A stretch of 64,000 nucleotides of DNA, taken from Maea johnstoni (lineage: Eukaryota; Annelida; Polychaeta; Spionida; Magelonidae). The notes beneath the pieces were generated by a model. It saw nothing but the letters and a program-made list of their open reading frames with translations, was not told where the DNA came from and did no database searches. Location of the stretch: contig OZ012685.1 in NCBI GenBank assembly GCA_963942565.1, forward strand, positions 39,863,204 to 39,927,203, written 5' to 3'. The position numbers and the translations under genes are program-made. Each line of letters opens with the position of its first letter. The stretch's first letter is position 1. Positions 58,440-64,000 of the stretch are shown in pieces.

Positions 58440-58860
58440 GCCGTGAAGGTACTATTATAGCTGTATGGAAAATGAATCTGCTGTTGTTGTCGGCTAGTTC
58501 TCTTGTGGGCTGCGGTGGCGGCGGCGGTGGTAGTAGATATTAATGACAGCTGATGAAGCAATCATTGAGTCTGACATAGGGATCTGCGAGGTCAGAACAT
58601 GCCTACATCTTCTTTCTCTTTAATATTCCCCGGCCCGAGATTGCCGGCTGAGCAGGAGCATGCCCAGGAAGTATTATGTTGATGAAAACACGGTCACTGG
58701 CAGCAGAGCATGGTAGGATTAGTGCCAGGGAGGCATCAATGGCAATAAACACTTCAGCCCTTCTTTGCAAACTCCTCGCTTTATTGCCACCAGGCCAAGC
58801 AGTTAATTGTGTGTGGGTGTTGTTTTTGAAATTGACGAGTGTTGCTTTCGCTCAGTATTA
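58440..58860. other. GC-richer non-repetitive island
   Basis: It contains GGTGGCGGCGGCGGTGG and CCCCGGCCCGAGATTGCCGG and little repeat structure. No exon with both splice sites and a domain is seen. Possibly regulatory. Confidence 0.3.
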
Positions 58861-59977
58861 ATGAGATAAAAGCGCATTGATCAAGAGGGAAGTGTTGGTG
58901 CCAAGAATGCCATCAAAGATGTACTGCTATCTCCTTGGGTCACTGTCTCCTCCTCATATAGTGATGAGACTTCTGGAGCCAGCAGCACTAAACATCCAGC
59001 CAGCGCGCTCTGCCAGTTTGATGTATATTTCAAAACCTTTCTGGACTGAAACATATTTGCTTTTGCTATTCATAACTTTCTGACATATAACCCTGTCTTG
59101 ATGAACCTGTTTAGGAAATTTTGACATTCTCATTCCTATGAGTACCTTTGTGTTCCAAGCTTCATTCAGTAATGGCAATACTGCATTTGCTTAACCCATT
59201 GTTGCAATAATTATTCCATGCCTCACATTGTTGACATTTCTGAGTGCTTTCATTTCAATTATACTTGCATTGTGTGATCTCTAACGACAACCAACTAGTT
59301 CCAGTCACCTTGAATGACTCTACATCTGGAGCCATTATTCTAATTAATCCTAAGAGCAGTGATAATATTATCAAGTACAACACATGTTTTTTTGTGAGGC
59401 GTTGTTGATCTATTCATGCTAAGAATTCCCCTGAAAAAGGTTTTCTAGAAGCTATCATGTTTTAAAGAAAAATAATATTAAAGGCTATTAAAATTTACAA
59501 AATAATTGAAGAAGTTGTTTGAATTCTGATTGCCGTTTCTCTTTTATGATAGACATAACTAAAACAATCCTTTTTGAGGATGCTGTATTCATGAATGGGG
59601 GAGGTTGACTCAATTCGTTAGTGCACAGGGCAGCATTCTCTTTAATCACTGCATGCCTGATTTGACTAGGAAAACCATTCTATTGATACACACTTACCAG
59701 TGACAGGAGAATTCCCTATCCAGAGGACTGCCCGCTTTCATCTTGCACTCACAAATCAATGGCAATTAATATGCGCTGCAGTTGCTATATATTGCCAGAG
59801 CTCTGTGGAGTATTCTGCAGCTCAGCAGTAACAATATTACATGTACTTGGAATTCTCTGTGTCGTTACTTTTATCTCTCATAAATGCTAGATCCTGATGT
59901 ACCAGTTCTTTATTGTTTATGATGGAGAAAACAGGAATACATAATTATCGCCTAACTCCAGATTCGCTGTTAAATTT

Positions 59978-60191
59978 CTAACCCTTAAAATGCAGAGGCT
60001 GCTTTCGTCCAAAGCACAAAAACGCAAAGGTTGTTTTAAACTATCTAAACCCTGTCATGTTGGTATTCATCGGAAAGCCCTCGCTGAGCACTCTCAGATG
60101 AGTACCCATTTGCAAGAGTTTCAGTCATTTTTCAGGTTTTTTTGCATCATTTTGTAATGACCAAATTAACCACCAGCAGCATAAGGGTTAA
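59978..60191. mobile_element. TTAA-ended MITE family A copy, 214 bp
   Basis: It begins CTAACCCTTAAAATGCAGAGG (one change from TTAA) and ends CAGCAGCATAAGGGTTAA. It directly abuts the tandem array that starts AAAATGCCTCAACTG. Confidence 0.85.
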
Positions 60192-60196
60192 AAATG

Positions 60197-60850
60197 CCTC
60201 AACTGCTTTAATTCATTATCTCCCCATCGTCTCAGTCAGTACTAATAAGTGCCTACCTTAGTGAGAGAAGACCCTCCTCGTTCACCACTCATTTCCTCAA
60301 AGATAGGTAATAGCCATGTTCATCAAGACTGAAAGGAGCAATTTTGCATCGTAATTAGTCGTTTATTTTTTATGATTAAGAAAAGAGGAGTACATGTGGA
60401 AATTTAATGCCTAACCCCACATCACTGTCAAACTTTTAAAAATGCCTCAACTGATTTAATTTATTATCTCCCCATCGGCTCAGTCAGTACTAAATGAGTG
60501 TCTACCTTTGTGAGAAAAGAACCTCCTCCTTCTCCACTCCTTTCCTCACAGTTAGATAATAGCCATGTTCTTCAAGACTGAAAGGAGCAATTTTGGATTG
60601 TAATTAGTCGTTTATTTTTTATGATTGAGAAAAGAGGAGTACATGTGGAAATTTAATGCCTAACCTTACATCACTGTCAAACTTTTAAAAATGTGGCTAT
60701 GCCTCAACTGATTTAATTCCCCACAGTCTCAGTCAGTACTAATGAGTGTCTACCTTATATTAGTGAGAAAAGAACCTCCTCCTCCTCCACTCCCTTCCTC
60801 AAAGTTAGATAATAGCCATGTTCATCAAGACTGAAGGGAGCAATTCGGCG
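60197..60850 (+). repeat. About 245-bp tandem array, nearly three copies
   Basis: Units share GCCTCAACTG(C/A)TTTAATT, TCAGTCAGTACTAA, ATAATAGCCATGTTC, AAGACTGAA(A/G)GGAGCAATT and GAGTACATGTGGAAATTTAATG. The third copy breaks off at GAGCAATTC and passes into the GC-rich island at 60,845-61,060. Confidence 0.9.
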
Positions 60851-61060
60851 TTGTAAACAGGACACACTGGGAGTTGCCGCAACATTGAGCAATATCTGGA
60901 TACCGGCTCACCGTGCCAACCACAAACAGCTTCATCTCACCCAGATCAAAGACCAAACTGAACGAGCCCCGCATCGCACCGACATTCTCGCAGAGAAACT
61001 CAATTCACATGGCAGCGAAATTGAGGAGCTTGATGTTTGATTTCTCCCCTAATGGCTTTT
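60845..61060 (+). other. GC-richer island with open frame but no gene evidence
   Basis: One frame is open for about 70 codons ending at a TGA near 61,037 (WIPAHRANHKQLHL and DILAEKLNSHGSEIEELDV), with no ATG start and no recognised domain. Base composition is clearly unlike the flanks. It begins exactly where the third tandem unit ends. It could be a conserved regulatory element or an old exon. Confidence 0.3.
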
Positions 61061-61501
61061 GCTAGCATTTGTGGCTGACCAGGTCAATAAGTGCCATATA
61101 ATGCCATAGAATGCCATAGAATGTGGCAGCTCAGAGCACATACAAGACTTCAATGGTTAGTGTCTGAAATAAGGTTCATTAATGGGCTGAATAAGGTAAA
61201 GAGGCATTTGTGTCATAAGTAGTATTGGGAATCAGTACAAATTTTGAGGACTGATCATCGGTCCACCAGAGTGATCAATGATCAGTTTTTATTTGAAAAG
61301 GTTCTTCATCCAGAGAGAGGCATTTGTATCATGCGATGTTTTTAAGTTTTGTATTGTTTATACCCGGTATACTGGGCAAAGCATTGTAGATAGTCCCATA
61401 GTCATAAATATCTACCTGCCTAAAAATCCCTACTACCAGGTCAAGCCCATAACTTGCCCAATTTGCCTACCTGACATTTTGGAAGAGGGGTTTGCAAACG
61501 T

Positions 61502-61605
61502 ATGTAATTAAGTAATGTAGTAAAAGATAATACCTATTGAGAATGAAAAACTGAAAATGTAATTAAGTAATGTAGTAAAAGATAATACCTATTGAGAATA
61601 AAAAA
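61502..61605 (+). repeat. 55-bp tandem duplication, two near-identical copies
   Basis: ATGTAATTAAGTAATGTAGT and the following 30 bp repeat at 61,557 with one change in the last part (GAATGAAAAA against GAATAAAAAA). A recent slippage or duplication. Confidence 0.95.
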
Positions 61606-62099
61606 CGGGTTTTGATATTAATTTCCTGTTGATCATTATATACTCACAAGGAGTCTTACTAGTGTGGTATCTGTGTGTGAAAAAATATTGATCATTCTAC
61701 TATGTGTATTCAATAATTGTCTTGCTCATGTAATCGGTTTAATAAACTCTACTTTATGCAAATCTCCTTTGCTTTATGTAATAGGAGACAAAGTATTCTA
61801 ATACATATTAAACTGCTGTGCATTATGTTACCCAATTCCTCAGGCTTCTTTAAGTTAACCTACCATTCCTTGAAGTGCACAGTGAAACCTCTCATTATGA
61901 ACAATTACATCAGTGAACACCTCCTATTGTGAACAGAATCTCCCAGACCCATTGTATTGCAAGAATGTGTCTGATATGTGAACACTTACTTTTCTCTTGA
62001 AATCATTGTCCCGATCCAAGATGCTTTTGAAAGTAGTTAAGGAATGATACATACTTTCAAACTAATATTTTTGAGGAGGGTTGTAGATTTAGTTCAGAT

Positions 62100-62257
<158 letters not shown>

Positions 62258-62270
62258 ATGTTTTGTAAAA

Positions 62271-62365
62271 AAACTTTGTACGGTACATGTAGTTGTCACC
62301 AAACTTTGTTCAGTACATGTACGTGTCACCAAACTTTGTATAGTACATGTAGTAGTCACCAAACT
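62271..62365 (+). repeat. 30-bp tandem repeat, three copies and a part
   Basis: Units start AAACTTTGT at 62,271, 62,301, 62,331 and 62,361 and contain AGTACATGTAGTNGTCACC. Confidence 0.95.
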
Positions 62366-62635
62366 TGGAGCCCAATTGTTTGGGTGCTGAATGGGTTATT
62401 GTGAGATAGGCATTCATCCATTGTGAGTATGCTGGGGATAATAGGCTGGTAAGATTGAGTGGATTATGGGATCTCGCTGTAAGCCTGGCTGTTTGGGGAT
62501 GTATCTCCGAGGAGATTGGTGGCAGCCTTCGCCTGATTAATCCCCACTAAGTCTGCTAAGGGCTGAGGCTATCTGCCAAGGAGGCATGGTCACAGGCTGC
62601 TAGAAATGAGTCTCTTACCTTTAGAGGAATAGCTA

Positions 62636-63360
62636 AGGTTTCCAATGGGTTCATAACCCATTCTCATGTCGATTTGAAATATCCCTAGTTTCTAATGCAT
62701 CTGTAATGCAGTCCATTACCACTGTGGTCTGTGGACTACCTTAGGTTTCCAGTAGGCTCATAACACTTTCCTAAGTCACAGTGAAATATCCCTAAAAAAG
62801 TCACAGTTTCTAATGCATCTGTAACACAGTCCCCTTCCACTAAGGAATATCATAGGTTTCCAATGGGTCCACATCCCATTCCTTTGTCACATTGAAATAT
62901 CACAAGTCTTAAATGCATCTGTAACAAAGTTCCTTGCCACTAAGGAATATCTTAGGTTTCTAATGGTCCCATACGCCATTACTATGTCACAGTGAAATAT
63001 CCCAAATGTCTAATGTATCTGTAACATAGTCCCTTGCCACTAAGGAATATCTTAGGTTTCCAATGAGCTCATAACCAATTCCCATGTCACAGTGAAATAT
63101 CCCAAATTTCTAATGCATCTGTAATACAGTCCCTTGCCATAGAGAAATATCCTAGGTTTTGAAAGGGCCTATAACACATTCCCATGTCACAGTGAAATAT
63201 CCCAAGTTTCTAATGCATCTGTAACACAGTCCCTTGCCATAGAGAAATATCCTAGGTTTTGAAAGGGCCTATAACACATTCCCATGTCACAGTGAAATAT
63301 CCCAAGTTTCTAATGCAACTGTAACACAGTCCCTTGCCACAAAGAAATATCCTGGATTTC
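62636..63360 (+). repeat. 100-bp satellite-like array, about seven copies
   Basis: TAATGCATCT-type starts fall at 62,693, 62,811, 62,911, 63,011, 63,111, 63,211 and 63,311, a strict 100-bp period after the first unit. Each unit includes CAGTCCCTTGCCA, GAAATATCCTAGGTTT and CCCATGTCACAGTGAAATAT. The two copies at 63,111-63,311 are almost identical. Confidence 0.95.
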
Positions 63361-63534
63361 ATTTCTTTATCTAAATAACCTTCACAACAAACTATCATGA
63401 GACCAAATGTTTCACATTATGGGTTCCCTATGGTATTTAAAACATTAGTAGAAATTGATGTGATGCCTATAATCAATCTCTTTTGGCTGGGAACCGTTCC
63501 CTTATGGTCTAAGTCTCAGGAACTTTGAACATGA

Positions 63535-63748
63535 TTAACCCTTCTAATGCTGAGGCTTCTTTCTTCCAAAGCATAATTATGCAAAGATTTTTGAAAACCA
63601 TCGAAACCCTGTCATGTTGGTATTCATTGGAAAGCTCTTGCTGAGTACTCTCAAATGAGTACCCATTTTCCAGGGTTTCGGTCATTTTTCAGGTTTTTTT
63701 GCATCATTTTGTAATGGCCAAATTAGCCACCAGTAGCATAAGAGTTAA
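63535..63748. mobile_element. TTAA-ended MITE family A copy, 214 bp
   Basis: It begins TTAACCCTTCTAATGCTGAGG and ends CAGTAGCATAAGAGTTAA, in the same orientation as the copies at 26,062, 43,348 and 59,978. Confidence 0.88.
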
Positions 63749-63870
63749 GGTGTTATATATATTTAAATCAGCCTGACAGCCAGACTTCTCTCTGCCTGTG
63801 AGTGTAAGAGATAGGAAGCTGAGACTGCTGATGTGAACAACTAACTACCCTTCACTTCCACCTGCACCAG

Positions 63871-63948
63871 GACTATCCAGCACACCCACCCAGCTGCCCC
63901 AGCCTATCTCAGTAGCAGCAGCAGGCCTGGTCCTCAGTACAGAGACAG
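63871..63948 (+). other. Weak candidate exon, 78 nt
   Basis: An acceptor-like TTCACTTCCACCTGCACCAG with a CTAAC branch-like word about 30 bp upstream, and a donor ACAG/GTAGAC, bracket 78 nt open in two frames (Pro/Ser/Thr-rich; one reads LSSTPTQLPQPISVAAAG). The phase 0 frame demanded by the PDZ exon contains a stop, so it could not be the next exon. Low confidence. Confidence 0.2.
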
Positions 63949-64000
63949 GTAGACTTGCTACTAGTCTGTGCTAACTGGCTCTTTCCGTAGTCCTACTGAT

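Overview
The window is animal nuclear DNA: split genes with GT-AG (and one GC-AG) introns, long introns, abundant microsatellites, tRNA-derived SINEs and many short non-autonomous DNA transposons. The base composition, repeat style and protein domains suggest a marine invertebrate, but nothing in the sequence fixes the phylum. No bacterial-type feature, CRISPR array, rRNA or functional tRNA gene was seen, and no reverse transcriptase, integrase, capsid or envelope remains were recognised.

Positions 1-11,700 (+ strand) hold the last ten exons of a cell-surface receptor gene. The exons join in frame (every junction phase agrees) to give 888 visible residues: a partial thrombospondin type-1 (TSP1) repeat, two whole TSP1 repeats, two laminin-G-like domains, one Ig-like domain, one membrane span, and a cytoplasmic tail of about 229 residues. 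The tail carries a Tyr/Pro/acid pentapeptide tandem repeat, a PxxPxR proline motif and an acidic EEDF C-terminus. The 5' end lies to the left of the window. Its introns contain two large foldback (palindromic) elements, SINEs, one GC-AG intron, and a tandem duplication that appears to include the exon 9 splice donor.

Positions 11,700-20,100 are intergenic and hold a 146-bp palindrome, a CpG-rich patch with a perfect DR5 nuclear-receptor motif, a 449-bp element with 35-bp terminal inverted repeats, and a 223-bp (AT)n tract.

At 20,188 a second + strand gene starts. Its first coding exon (50 codons) encodes the front half of a PDZ domain at the N-terminus. No convincing second exon was found, so 20,338-64,000 is most simply its very long first intron. 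That region is a repeat museum: hAT-type MITEs with clear 8-bp target duplications, one inserted into an older TTAA-ended MITE; at least nine copies of that TTAA-ended family; a 1.68-kb hAT-like element; SINE copies in both orientations; minisatellites with units of 30, 36, 52, 55, about 90, 100, about 150 and about 245 bp; and long (CT)n, (CAT)n and purine tracts. Between the repeats lie several GC-richer non-repetitive islands, some with forkhead/GATA-like motifs, which are candidate enhancers.

The two genes share a strand. The receptor tail ends in a sequence that fits a class III PDZ ligand and its neighbour encodes a PDZ domain, but no functional link can be shown from sequence.
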